Positions 1 to 7,603 are shown, counted from the stretch's first letter. The stretch: 64,000 nucleotides of DNA from Neisseria subflava (GCF_005221305.1 NZ_CP039887.1:310001-374000), one strand, 5' to 3'. The notes: generated by a model not told the origin, from the sequence alone. Program-made: numbers and translations.

Positions 1-372
1 GTCGATACGCATACCCAGTTGATGGCGGCTTCCGTATTGACCGAGCAGGATGTGTTGGTAGCGATTTCCAATACCGGCTCATCTATCGAATTGTTGGATG
101 CGGCCAGTATTGCCAAAGAAAACGGTGCAGCCGTTATCGCGCTGACCCGCAATGATTCGCCGTTGGCCCAAATGGCCGACTGCGTATTGAGCATTGCCAC
201 TCAGGAAAATGCCGAGCTTTATACGCCTATGGTGTCCCGTCTTCTGCAGCTGGCCGTTATCGACATTCTTGCCATCGGCTTGGCTTTACGCTTGGGCGAC
301 ACTGCCAGCACGCAACTGCAAAAAAGTAAAAAAAGCATACATAACAAACACATCGAATACGATAAAGATTGA
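1..372 (+). CDS. hexR: HexR-type RpiR-family regulator, C-terminal part (cut by window edge)
   Basis: The visible 123 codons are the end of a sugar-isomerase (SIS) domain. The loop reading VAISNTGSS is the usual phosphosugar-binding Ser/Thr turn, followed by an alternating beta/alpha pattern (AAVIALTRND). The N-terminal helix-turn-helix lies outside the window, so the family call rests on the SIS half and on context. In Neisseria and pseudomonads HexR represses Entner-Doudoroff and glycolytic genes and is released by KDPG. The gene directly downstream is pgi, which fits that locus. The tail is lysine-rich (KSKKSIHNK). The product could be another RpiR-family SIS protein, but the position before pgi makes HexR the best reading. 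Confidence 0.75.
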   Translation, partial: VDTHTQLMAASVLTEQDVLVAISNTGSSIELLDAASIAKENGAAVIALTRNDSPLAQMADCVLSIATQENAELYTPMVSRLLQLAVIDILAIGLALRLGDTASTQLQKSKKSIHNKHIEYDKD

Positions 373-387
373 TTCTTCACTGATATA

Positions 388-423
388 TTCAGACGGCCTT
401 AACCCACATCAAGGCTGTCTGAA
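388..423 (+). terminator. Hairpin from inverted uptake sequences between hexR and pgi
   Basis: A 13-nt arm (TTCAGACGGCCTT) pairs with AAGGCTGTCTGAA around a 10-nt loop, with one G-U pair. No strong T-run follows, so it may be a weak terminator or attenuator. Another variant uptake sequence (GACGACCT type) follows near 464-473, just before the pgi ribosome site. Confidence 0.45.
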
Positions 424-515
424 ACCTCAAAAAACGGAAACCACCCCGTTCCCGTTTCAGACGACCTCACGGCCGTTTTCTCAACAAAACTGTCCACTAT
501 CCAGGAGAGCATCCG

Positions 516-2159
516 ATGAAACAGCTTTACGATTTACCAGCTTGGTCAAAATTATGGATACATTTTGACGAAACCAAAGAACAACATATGCGTGAAATGT
601 TCGAGCAAGATCCCGAACGTGCCGAGCGCTACTGGCTGCAAGTTGGCGGCCTGACTTTGGATTATTCTAAAAACCGTATCAACGACGAAACCATGTCGCT
701 TTTGTTCGAGTTGGCGCGTGAAGCAGGCGTGCCGGAGCGGATGCAGCAAATGTTCCACGGCGAAAAAATCAATACGACAGAAAACCGCGCCGTACTCCAC
801 GTTGCCCTGCGCAACCGCACCAATGCCCCCATTGTCGTGGATGGCGAGGATGTCATGCCTAAGGTCAACCATGTCCTACAACGCATGGGCGAGTTCGCGC
901 ACGAAGTCCGCAGCGGCAGCTGGTTGGGCTATACCAATCAAGTTATTACCGACGTTGTTAATATCGGTATCGGCGGTTCCGACCTCGGCCCGCTGATGAT
1001 GTGTACCGCGCTCAAGCCTTTCGGTCATCCGCGCCTGAATATGCACTTCGTCTCCAACGTGGACGGCTCCCAACTGCGCGACGTATTGTCTAAAGTCCAC
1101 CCTGAAACCACCCTCTTCATCATTGCTTCCAAAACCTTTACCACCCAAGAAACCCTGACCAACGCCCTGACCGCGCGTAAATGGTTCTTGGATCATGCAG
1201 GCGATGAAAGCGCCGTCGCCAAACACTTCGTTGCCGTATCAACCAACCAAAAAGCCGTTGCCGAATTCGGTATCGATACCGCCAATATGTTTGAATTCTG
1301 GGACTGGGTCGGCGGACGTTACAGCCTGTGGTCAGCCATCGGCCTGCCGATTATGCTGTACCTCGGCGAAGAAAACTTCATCGAAATGCTCAACGGCGCG
1401 CACTTGATGGACCAACACTTCATCAACACGCCGCTGGAGCGCAACCTGCCAGTTATCCTTGCCCTTATCGGCGTTTGGTACATCAACTACTACGGCGGCG
1501 GCAGCCACGTTATCGCACCTTACGACCAACATCTCCACCGTCTGCCCAAATTCATCCAGCAGCTCGATATGGAGAGCAACGGCAAACAAGTTACCCTTGA
1601 CGGCAAAGCTGTCGGTTACGAAACTTCGCCGATTATTTGGGGCGAAACCGGTATCAACGGCCAGCATGCGTTCTTCCAACTGCTGCATCAAGGTACGCAC
1701 ATCACGCCGATTGACCTGATTGCCTCCCTTGAAAAACGCAGCAACCTGCGCGGCCACCACGAAATCCTGCTGGCGAACGTTTTTGCCCAAGCCGAAGCAT
1801 TTATGCGCGGCAAAACGCCTGACGAAGTACGTGCCGAGCTTCAAGCACAAGGCATGGACGAAGCGCGTATCGAAGAGCTGGTTCCGCATAAAACCTTCTC
1901 CGGTAACCGTCCGACCAACCTCATCCTCATGGACAAAATCAACCCGCGCAATATGGGCAGCCTGATTGCCATGTACGAACACAAAACCTTCGTTCAAGGC
2001 ATTATTTGGGGCATCAACAGCTTTGACCAATGGGGCGTAGAGCTCGGCAAACAACTGGCTAAAACCATTCTTGCCGAATTGACCGGCGAGACCGAAGTGC
2101 AAAAACACGACAGCTCGACTACACGTCTGATTAATCTTTATTTGAATGCCAACAAATAA
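516..2159 (+). CDS. pgi: Glucose-6-phosphate isomerase
   Basis: This 547-residue cytosolic enzyme interconverts glucose-6-phosphate and fructose-6-phosphate. Its length matches the enterobacterial enzyme. Visible family marks are the GIGGSDLGP loop near residue 151, the signature GGRYSLWSAIGLP near 267, the QHAFFQLLHQGT segment carrying the conserved histidine near 385, and the C-terminal signature DQWGVELGKQLAKTI near 505. The ATG start is preceded by CCAGGAGAG at suitable spacing. It follows hexR in the same direction, as expected for a sugar-responsive Entner-Doudoroff/glycolysis locus, and ends at a strong uptake-sequence terminator shared with the convergent neighbour. Nothing looks damaged. 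Confidence 0.97.
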   Translation: MKQLYDLPAWSKLWIHFDETKEQHMREMFEQDPERAERYWLQVGGLTLDYSKNRINDETMSLLFELAREAGVPERMQQMFHGEKINTTENRAVLHVALRNRTNAPIVVDGEDVMPKVNHVLQRMGEFAHEVRSGSWLGYTNQVITDVVNIGIGGSDLGPLMMCTALKPFGHPRLNMHFVSNVDGSQLRDVLSKVHPETTLFIIASKTFTTQETLTNALTARKWFLDHAGDESAVAKHFVAVSTNQKAVAEFGIDTANMFEFWDWVGGRYSLWSAIGLPIMLYLGEENFIEMLNGAHLMDQHFINTPLERNLPVILALIGVWYINYYGGGSHVIAPYDQHLHRLPKFIQQLDMESNGKQVTLDGKAVGYETSPIIWGETGINGQHAFFQLLHQGTHITPIDLIASLEKRSNLRGHHEILLANVFAQAEAFMRGKTPDEVRAELQAQGMDEARIEELVPHKTFSGNRPTNLILMDKINPRNMGSLIAMYEHKTFVQGIIWGINSFDQWGVELGKQLAKTILAELTGETEVQKHDSSTTRLINLYLNANK

Positions 2160-2170
2160 AGCATTTATTT

Positions 2171-2214
2171 AAAACAAAAGGCCGTCTGAAATTTTCAGAC
2201 GGCCTTTTGTTTTA
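2171..2214. terminator. Bidirectional uptake-sequence terminator (pgi / nnrS-like)
   Basis: Perfect inverted repeat with AAAACAAAAGGCCGTCTGAA on the left and its complement on the right, around a short loop, with T-runs on both strands. It separates the convergent pgi and the 2212-3309 gene, whose stop codon overlaps the stem. Confidence 0.85.
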
Positions 2215-3309
2215 TTCCGGATCATCCGTAAACGCATTTTCCCGAAATATCGGTACAAATGTGAAAAGATACAGTACGAATACGGTGATGGTCAGAAGTG
2301 CAGGAACAGTGATGAAAAATATCGGGTTCACGTTCATCAAGAAAGCGCGCGAGACGGCAGCCATAAAGAGTAGGGGGACGGCAACACGACAAAGTCTTGG
2401 GTAGTCGAGTTTGGTAAAGCCGCTATGCCACAGTCCGGCAGTCAGCCACACCATCATCACGCCGCCCATCATACCGCCGAGGGTAATCAGGTGTAATGGG
2501 GCGGAGGCGGGCAGATTTTGCAGTTTCGCCGCGCCTGTCCACAGATAGCCTGCGGCGGCAAAGAGCTGGAGCAGGTAATAAGTGCAGACGTAGTGTTTGC
2601 GCAGGAGTTCGTGATGGTGCAGTTCGCGCAGCTTGGCAAGCAGGATGAAGCCGACGGCGAGTGCGGTAAAACCGGCGGTTTGCGCGGGCAGCCAAAGTTC
2701 GGTGGCGGCGTGCAGCAGCAGGAAGGTGATGGCGATATTTTTATAGACGACGTTGGGGATGAATACGGGGTCTTTCAGACGGCATTCTTTAAGGGCTTCC
2801 GCGCCTAAAAGGACGCTGACGCGGACGGATACGAACATGACCGCCGCCATGTTCAGATGCACTTGCGCGCGCAGCAGGTTTAAATCGCCGCTGACGGCAT
2901 AGGTCGTCTGAAAAACGGTGAACGCGGCGAGCAGCATCAACAGGGCGAAGTTGTCGGTATTGCGGTCGAGCCAAATCAGCCAGGCGCAGAACAGCAGCAA
3001 CACCAGCCAATAGGCAGCAACGAAAAACGAGGCAGTTTGCGGCGAAAAGGGCAGTATGGCGGATGAGGCGAGCAATAATGCCGCCATCAAAGTAGCGACA
3101 GGTTTCAGACGGCCTTGATAGCCCGTCCATTCAAGCATGGCGGCAGTCAGGAAGCCACCGTATGCCGCAGGCAGCATGAGTTCTAAGAAGATTTGGCGGT
3201 GCGAAATGACGGCACTGGGGCTGATGAAAAATATCAACGCGCCGAGTATGGCAAGCACTGCCGCGCCGACGAAAAACGGCCGCATGGGGTGGGTGAAAAA
3301 TTTATTCAT
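2212..3309 (-). CDS. nnrS: NnrS family membrane protein
   Basis: A 365-residue, very hydrophobic protein with about ten to twelve membrane segments and no signal peptide. The N-terminal MRPFFVGAAVLAILGAL, the central HLNMAAVMFVSVRVSVLLG and the HLITLGGMMGGVMMVWLT segment are characteristic of NnrS, a haem- and copper-containing inner-membrane protein that other bacteria make to relieve nitric-oxide stress. This suits an organism that makes NO with AniA and reduces it with NorB, both encoded about 40 kb away here. Conserved histidines (HLNM, HHHEL, HLITLGG) are candidate metal ligands. It is convergent with pgi. The upstream flank is the 3.37-kb repeat, so its own promoter would have to lie within or next to that repeat. 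Confidence 0.8.
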   Translation of the reverse strand: MNKFFTHPMRPFFVGAAVLAILGALIFFISPSAVISHRQIFLELMLPAAYGGFLTAAMLEWTGYQGRLKPVATLMAALLLASSAILPFSPQTASFFVAAYWLVLLLFCAWLIWLDRNTDNFALLMLLAAFTVFQTTYAVSGDLNLLRAQVHLNMAAVMFVSVRVSVLLGAEALKECRLKDPVFIPNVVYKNIAITFLLLHAATELWLPAQTAGFTALAVGFILLAKLRELHHHELLRKHYVCTYYLLQLFAAAGYLWTGAAKLQNLPASAPLHLITLGGMMGGVMMVWLTAGLWHSGFTKLDYPRLCRVAVPLLFMAAVSRAFLMNVNPIFFITVPALLTITVFVLYLFTFVPIFRENAFTDDPE

Positions 3310-3369
3310 GGCTTGACTTGATTCTGCATGAAGATGCTTTTGGATATGGATTTATTGGGTGGACAGGGT

Positions 3370-3614
3370 CGTATCTTTTGCCAAAGAGGCAAGCCTGCGG
3401 CTTGCTTGCCCTCTCCCTAGCCCTCTCCCACGGGGAGAGGGGATTAGGCTGTCGAGCCCGAGCATTTTCAGGTTTACCTGCCATCTGATTTTCAATCCTG
3501 CGCTCTCTGATTTTCAGCAACCTGTTCCCCTCGCCTCGTGGGAGAGGGTTAGGGAGAGGGCAACGAACTGCAAGGTTCGTCAGATATTCAAATGCCCGTA
3601 TCATTCATATTATT
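3370..3614. repeat. MITE-like repeat, copy 1
   Basis: About 245 bp that recurs in the same orientation at 4299-4543 with scattered mismatches. Each copy has long internal inverted arms (CCCTCTCCCTAGCCCTCTCCC on the left in copy 1, its near-complement on the right), flanked outside by small hairpins (GCAAGCC-TGC-GGCTTGC on the left, CGAAC..GGTTCG on the right). There is no ORF of note. This looks like a small non-autonomous palindromic element. The cadD stop codon falls in its right end. Confidence 0.8.
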
Positions 3615-4219
3615 GATATTATTGTTCGAATTGTATTATTTTCAATAATAATAAATAACCCTAAACCAATATAAATAACAGCCATTATCCAACGACTAAA
3701 CTTCTCTACAATTTCACCAACACCTGAAATATTAGCCAATCTTTGTGCTGTATATACTAAAACAAAAATCAATATTAAAAATACAAGAAGAGTAACTAAT
3801 AAGTCGACAAGATCTAAAGTCACAAAGTAAGGAACAAAAAGTCCAATATTATCTGCACCACAACTAGCAACTGTAACCAAGGCAACAATACCGACTAATT
3901 TTGACAACCCTTTTTCATCCAATTCTTTTTTAGCTCTTTTTTCGCCCTCACAATCGTCGTAAATAGCAACTTTAATACCTAAGTAAATCGGTATTAAACC
4001 TAATAAACCCAACACCCATTTTTCCGGAACATAATGCAAAACAAAAGCTAGAAATAAACTAACTAATATTAAAATTACAGAACCTAAATATTGTCCGATA
4101 TAAATATCTCGATATTCTTTTCTAGTATTTGCTCTAGCAAAAAATACTAATAGTATTACCAACAAATCTACTGCTGTAGCAATATATAAAACAGCAGCAG
4201 TAATCACAGTCGAAAACAT
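3605..4219 (-). CDS. cadD: CadD-type cadmium resistance / cation efflux membrane protein
   Basis: A 204-residue membrane protein with about five to six hydrophobic helices. The opening MFSTVITAAVLYIATAVDLLV, the VTVASCGADNIGLFVPYF segment with a cysteine in a membrane helix, and a charged loop (DDCEGEKRAKKEL) match the CadD family of cadmium-resistance transporters. I chose the ATG at 4219 because GAGG sits six bases upstream; the longer ORF to 4270 runs into a duplicated piece of the neighbouring ABC gene and is unlikely. The gene is visibly AT-rich compared with its neighbours, lacks uptake sequences and lies between two direct repeats, which indicates horizontal transfer. The actual metal (Cd, Zn or other) cannot be read from sequence. 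Confidence 0.75.
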   Translation of the reverse strand: MFSTVITAAVLYIATAVDLLVILLVFFARANTRKEYRDIYIGQYLGSVILILVSLFLAFVLHYVPEKWVLGLLGLIPIYLGIKVAIYDDCEGEKRAKKELDEKGLSKLVGIVALVTVASCGADNIGLFVPYFVTLDLVDLLVTLLVFLILIFVLVYTAQRLANISGVGEIVEKFSRWIMAVIYIGLGLFIIIENNTIRTIISII

Positions 4220-4230
4220 AAAGCACCTCA

Positions 4231-4290
4231 TAATGAATCCCCTGCCTCCTTGGCACCACGGCTTTTTCAAAAACCGAATCGCGTTCGGAT
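4231..4290 (-). pseudogene. Duplicated 3' end of an ABC ATPase gene (remnant)
   Basis: On the minus strand this reads SERDSVFEKAVVPRRQGIHYE, a diverged version of the last residues of the intact ATPase at 4529-5221 (SERDSAFEEAVVAREFQGIHYYE region). The DNA aligns with 4539-4600. It sits directly upstream of the cadD start and even supplies its ribosome-binding site. It is best explained as the scar of a recombination that brought in cadD together with the end of an allelic ABC gene. Confidence 0.7.
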
Positions 4291-4298
4291 AACAGATT

Positions 4299-4543
4299 CG
4301 TATCTTTCGCTAAAGAGGCAAGCCTGCGGCTTGCTTACCCTCTCCCTAGCCCTCTCCCACGGGGACAGGGAATCGGGCTGCCAAACCCTAACATTTTCAG
4401 GTTTACCTGACTCTGATTCCCAATCCTGCACTCTCTGATTTTCAGCAACCTAATCCCCTCTCCCCGTGGGAGAGGGTTAGGGAGAGGGCAACGAACCGCA
4501 AGGTTCGTCAGATACTCAAATCCCCTCATCACTCATAATAATG
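4299..4543. repeat. MITE-like repeat, copy 2
   Basis: Second copy of the ~245-bp element seen at 3370-3614, in direct orientation, with the same inverted arms and outer hairpins. The stop codon of the ABC ATPase (4529-4531) lies in its right end. The pair brackets cadD and the ATPase remnant. Confidence 0.8.
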
Positions 4544-5221
4544 AATCCCCTGAAACTCCCTTGCCACGACTGCCTCTTCAAAAGCCGAATCGCGTTCGGA
4601 CAATGGCGTGGGCAGGGTTATCACGTTTTGCACGTTCATGCCCTTAGTGGAAAGCAGCATGATTTCATGGCTCAGGCGCGCGGCTTCGAAGCGGTCGTGT
4701 GTTACCAGCATACACGCCATGCCCTGCTGCTCGATTTTTTCCACCAGCATGGCGGCCAAAATATCGCGCAAATCGCGGTCCAAACCGACAAACGGCTCGT
4801 CCAGCAAGGCAAGGTCGCAGCCGCACAGCAGCAGGCGCAAAAACGCCACCCGTTTCGCCATGCCGCCGGACAACTCGGTCGGATATTTGTTCAAATCACC
4901 CGCAGTCAGCCCGACTTTCGCCGCCAGCGCGATGATTTCACCTTCATCGGGTTTGTCCATAAAAATAGCGATATTCTGCATCGCGGTCAAGTTTTCCGGC
5001 AGACGGTTTTCCTGAAACAGAAAACCCGTTTTGCGGAAAGTATTGCGTATCGTGCCTGATTTCGGCGTTTCCAAGCCCGCAATCAGCCGCAAAACCGTCG
5101 TCTTGCCGCAGCCGCTCGGCCCGAACAAGGCTTTCACTTCGCCGTGTTGCAGGTTCAAACTGAAATCGCGCACGATGGGGTCGCGGAGAATTTCAAAACG
5201 CACGTTTTCAAGACAGAGCAT
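4529..5221 (-). CDS. ABC importer ATPase (nitrate/sulfonate/taurine-type family)
   Basis: A 230-residue ATP-binding subunit. It has Walker A GPSGCGKTT near residue 35, the Q-loop segment FLFQENRLP near 70, the signature LSGGM near 115, Walker B LALLDEP near 135 and the switch histidine in LVTHDR. The ATG at 5221 overlaps the permease stop in a TGATG junction and has GGAG upstream, so it is preferred over an in-frame GTG twelve bases earlier. It is translationally coupled to the permease and energises the importer whose binding protein is at 7674-8651. The C-terminus runs into the right end of a mobile repeat. The substrate is unknown. Confidence 0.85.
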   Translation of the reverse strand: MLCLENVRFEILRDPIVRDFSLNLQHGEVKALFGPSGCGKTTVLRLIAGLETPKSGTIRNTFRKTGFLFQENRLPENLTAMQNIAIFMDKPDEGEIIALAAKVGLTAGDLNKYPTELSGGMAKRVAFLRLLLCGCDLALLDEPFVGLDRDLRDILAAMLVEKIEQQGMACMLVTHDRFEAARLSHEIMLLSTKGMNVQNVITLPTPLSERDSAFEEAVVAREFQGIHYYE

Positions 5222-6018
5222 CACCTTCTCCACGGCATAAACAAAATTTCCAAAGGCTTAGTAATCAGGTATTCAAACAGCGACACAAACACGATAACCA
5301 ACACCACATAAGCCATCACCGTCGAAGTCTCCAACATCGCCCTCGCGTCCGCAATCCGCGCACCCACGCCTTCGCTCGCACCCAAGAGTTCCGCCATAAT
5401 CACCACCTTCACCCCCATCGCCACCGCCACGCCGATGCTGGAAATCACATAGCCCGTCAGATGCGGGATATACAGATAACGGATTTTTTTCAGACGGCCT
5501 AATTTATAAGCGTCAAACAACTCCTCATGCTGCTTGTTCACGCTCGCCATCCCGACCGCCGCACTCGCAAACGTCAGCGGCGCAACCAACACAATGATGG
5601 TAAACAACACGCTCGGATTGCCGAAACCGAACCAAAACAACGCCATTACCACCCAAATAATCGGCGGCATCGCCAACAAAACCGTAATCACAGGCTTAAG
5701 CAACGCCATCGCCGTCTTAAAACTGCCCGCCACCAGCCCCGCTGCCAGTCCTGCCGCCAGCGCAACCGAAATGCCCACCACCGACCGCCACAGCGAAATC
5801 CCAATTTCGTTTTCCTGAAAATGTTTCAATAAATCCAAAGACTTTTGAAACACTTCTACCGGCGCAGGCAGCATAAACTCACCGAACACAGCGCTGCCCC
5901 ACGCCCACAACGCCACCACCACCATCGCCACGCTCAGACCGGCAAAGCCGCTCCAAAGGTAATCGATGATGTAAAACAGTGCAGGCTGCGGTTTGCGGAT
6001 TTTGTCGGTTTTAATCAT
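5221..6018 (-). CDS. ABC importer permease (SsuC/TauC-like)
   Basis: A 265-residue inner-membrane subunit with about six helices. The cytoplasmic coupling loop (EELFDAYKLGRLKKIRYLYIP, near 170-190) carries the EAA-type motif of the nitrate/sulfonate/taurine importer permeases. It overlaps the ATPase start by one base. In related loci the binding-protein gene would lie immediately upstream on the same strand; here a 1.5-kb AT-rich insert carrying the peptide/ATP-grasp pair separates them. The permease and ATPase must therefore use a promoter inside or at the edge of the insert, unless read-through occurs. Confidence 0.85.
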   Translation of the reverse strand: MIKTDKIRKPQPALFYIIDYLWSGFAGLSVAMVVVALWAWGSAVFGEFMLPAPVEVFQKSLDLLKHFQENEIGISLWRSVVGISVALAAGLAAGLVAGSFKTAMALLKPVITVLLAMPPIIWVVMALFWFGFGNPSVLFTIIVLVAPLTFASAAVGMASVNKQHEELFDAYKLGRLKKIRYLYIPHLTGYVISSIGVAVAMGVKVVIMAELLGASEGVGARIADARAMLETSTVMAYVVLVIVFVSLFEYLITKPLEILFMPWRR

Positions 6019-6154
6019 GGTTTGTGTGTTGGTTGATGGGATGGTTTGATTATAGGTTGGAGCAAAGCTTAACCTTCAGATATTCAATGATCCTGTTGTG
6101 CTTAGTTACCTAACCTATATGATTGCTATTTTAAAATGTTTCAGTAAAAAATGC

Positions 6155-6184
6155 TTGCTTAAATTTGTTTGGAATAGGTACAAT
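6155..6184 (+). promoter_or_regulatory. Possible promoter of the peptide cassette
   Basis: In the gene-free stretch 6019-6309 a TTGCTT box (6155-6160) and a good TACAAT box (6179-6184) are 18 bp apart and point towards the peptide gene, leaving a ~120-base AT-rich leader. The -35 is weak. The rest of the stretch is AT-rich with no uptake sequence and must also hold a promoter for the permease on the other strand. Confidence 0.35.
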
Positions 6185-6309
6185 GAATCGTTTTAATGCC
6201 TAATTATTTTTTTATATGCGGAGTTATTTGTTAGTAATCAACTTTAGGCAAATTAAACAATGAGTTATATTCAATCTTACAGTTTATTAATTTTAAATAG
6301 GTATTATTT

Positions 6310-6468
6310 ATGGAAAAAAGTTTTTCTTTAAATTTTCTGCAAGCTAATCCGAGCATTGATATGGACCAAGAATGGAAGTGGCAGCCTGAAAATGGTTTAA
6401 ATGGCACTGAAATTAAAACAGCTACGTTCAGCGGTAAGAATCAAGCTGACGATTGGACTGGTGAGTAA
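6310..6468 (+). CDS. Putative graspetide (ATP-grasp RiPP) precursor peptide
   Basis: An unannotated-size ORF of 52 residues beginning MEKSFSLNFLQANPSIDMDQ, with a TAGG ribosome-binding site about eight bases upstream of the ATG. Residues 1-32 look like a leader with an amphipathic FSLNFL segment. Residues 33-52, TEIKTATFSGKNQADDWTGE, concentrate hydroxyl and amine donors (T33, K36, T37, T39, S41, K43) followed by acidic acceptors (D47, D48, E52). That is the layout expected for side-chain ester or amide rings made by ATP-grasp ligases. There is no cysteine and no signal peptide. It lies just before the ligase gene in the same direction, separated by a hairpin. The role is inferred from context and composition; I do not recognise a described core family. 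Confidence 0.7.
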   Translation: MEKSFSLNFLQANPSIDMDQEWKWQPENGLNGTEIKTATFSGKNQADDWTGE

Positions 6469-6473
6469 GTAAT

Positions 6474-6507
6474 AAATAGGCTATTTAATTTTTTAAATAG
6501 CCTATTT
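6474..6507 (+). terminator. Intergenic hairpin between precursor and ATP-grasp ligase
   Basis: A perfect 15-bp stem (AAATAGGCTATTTAA and its complement) with a four-T loop lies between the peptide stop and the ligase start. Few Ts follow, so partial read-through is likely. Such attenuators commonly give an excess of precursor message over enzyme message in RiPP operons. It contains no uptake sequence, unlike nearly every other terminator here. Confidence 0.7.
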
Positions 6508-6525
6508 TTATAAAAGGATAAAATA

Positions 6526-7488
6526 ATGAAATTACTCATTGGTAGCGCAGATGACCCGCATTTAACTTCTATTTATCAACATTTAGAACAGGCTGGACAG
6601 TCAGTTAGTATTTTAGATACTAGTCGTGAAGCCTTGCTAAATACGCAATTTTCTTATCTTTCCGCACCTCATCAACTGATGATTACACAGCAAAATCAAG
6701 TCATTCAAGCAAACGATATTTCTGCTGTATTTTGTCTATTGCCATTGTATGCGCGTAAAGGTTTTGTTAGTTCTAATGAAAAAGATTTTTGGCATTTTAC
6801 TTGGCGTGAGGCTTTATATGGCTTTTATGCGTATTTAGCGGAAAAATCATTTTTTATCAATCGGAAAATTTTTACTGCGTTAGCAGCGCAAAATAAAATT
6901 CACTTTTTTCAGGCTGCAAAAAATGCAGGGATATGTGCACCTGCTACGTTAATTGGTAATAATAAACAGGATATCCAAACATTTTTCAATAAATATCCGC
7001 AAGTAGTTATTAAAACGATGCACCAAATCTATTTGGAATATCAAAATGAGCAAACGATGATGCTTGTGAAAAAAGTTAATCAAGCAGATTTTGCTCAATT
7101 TGAAACGCAAAATGAATGTCCTGTGTTTTTGCAGCAAGCAATTGATAAAGTTTTTGATGTCAGAGCGATTGTGGTTGGAAAACAAATATTCGGTTGCAAA
7201 ATTGATGCCAGTCAATCTCCTGTTGGTAATTTGGATTGGCGTGCGTATGATTTGCCAAATACAATTCATAAAATCTTTGATATTCCGGTTGATATTCAGA
7301 ATAAGTTATTGAAAGTGCTAGAATACTTTGAATTGGACTATGCTTGCTTAGATTTGTGTGTGGATAAAAATGGGGAGTTTTGGTTATTGGATGTGAATCC
7401 ATTTGGACGGTATAAATGGATTGAATTAGCAGTTGGATTGGAAATTAGCCAAGCGATTGCAGAATTATTGTTGAAAATGAGGCGTTAA
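6526..7488 (+). CDS. ATP-grasp ribosomal peptide maturase (graspetide synthetase, MvdC/MvdD-like)
   Basis: A 320-residue protein of the length typical for this family. After an N-terminal domain of about 110 residues comes the segment FINRKIF...AAQNKIHFFQAAKNAG with APATLIGNN, the usual entry to the ATP-grasp fold in these maturases. VIKTM (near 163) supplies the ATP-binding lysine. DVRAIVVGKQIFGCKID followed by DWRAYDL (near 214-246) is the hallmark of peptide-maturing ATP-grasp enzymes, and LLDVNPFGRYKWIE (near 288) carries the magnesium-binding Asp/Asn pair. These enzymes activate Asp/Glu side chains as acyl phosphates and join them to Ser/Thr/Lys of the precursor. AAAGG lies before the ATG. 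The gene is strongly AT-rich and foreign-looking. No transporter or protease gene accompanies it. Confidence 0.85.
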   Translation: MKLLIGSADDPHLTSIYQHLEQAGQSVSILDTSREALLNTQFSYLSAPHQLMITQQNQVIQANDISAVFCLLPLYARKGFVSSNEKDFWHFTWREALYGFYAYLAEKSFFINRKIFTALAAQNKIHFFQAAKNAGICAPATLIGNNKQDIQTFFNKYPQVVIKTMHQIYLEYQNEQTMMLVKKVNQADFAQFETQNECPVFLQQAIDKVFDVRAIVVGKQIFGCKIDASQSPVGNLDWRAYDLPNTIHKIFDIPVDIQNKLLKVLEYFELDYACLDLCVDKNGEFWLLDVNPFGRYKWIELAVGLEISQAIAELLLKMRR

Positions 7489-7546
7489 ATATTTTTTTAG
7501 CAAGCGTAGGTTGGGTTTAACAACTCACGTTTATCCACCCACCGTC

Positions 7547-7566
7547 ATTCCCGCACAGGCGGGAAT
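7547..7566. repeat. dRS3 neisserial repeat
   Basis: ATTCCC-N8-GGGAAT matches the neisserial dRS3 consensus exactly. dRS3 copies flank repeat arrays and can serve as integration targets in Neisseria. This one lies at the right border of the AT-rich peptide cassette. The TAGGTTGG at 7507-7514 also occurs at 6053-6060 on the left border. Confidence 0.85.
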
Positions 7567-7603
7567 AACGGCTTTTTGTGTGCTGTTCTGACTATTATCT
7601 GAT

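Noticed and set aside
1332..2108. 258-codon open frame opposite pgi
   Set aside because: Antisense shadow of pgi with no ribosome site.
4220..4270. Longer start of the cadD frame at 4270
   Set aside because: The extra codons come from the duplicated ABC gene end read in another frame, while a good ribosome site serves the ATG at 4219.
6019..6309. A 23-codon upstream frame (MSYIQSYSLL...) ahead of the peptide gene
   Set aside because: It overlaps the peptide gene out of frame, lacks a ribosome site and has no acceptor/donor pattern; not counted as a second precursor.
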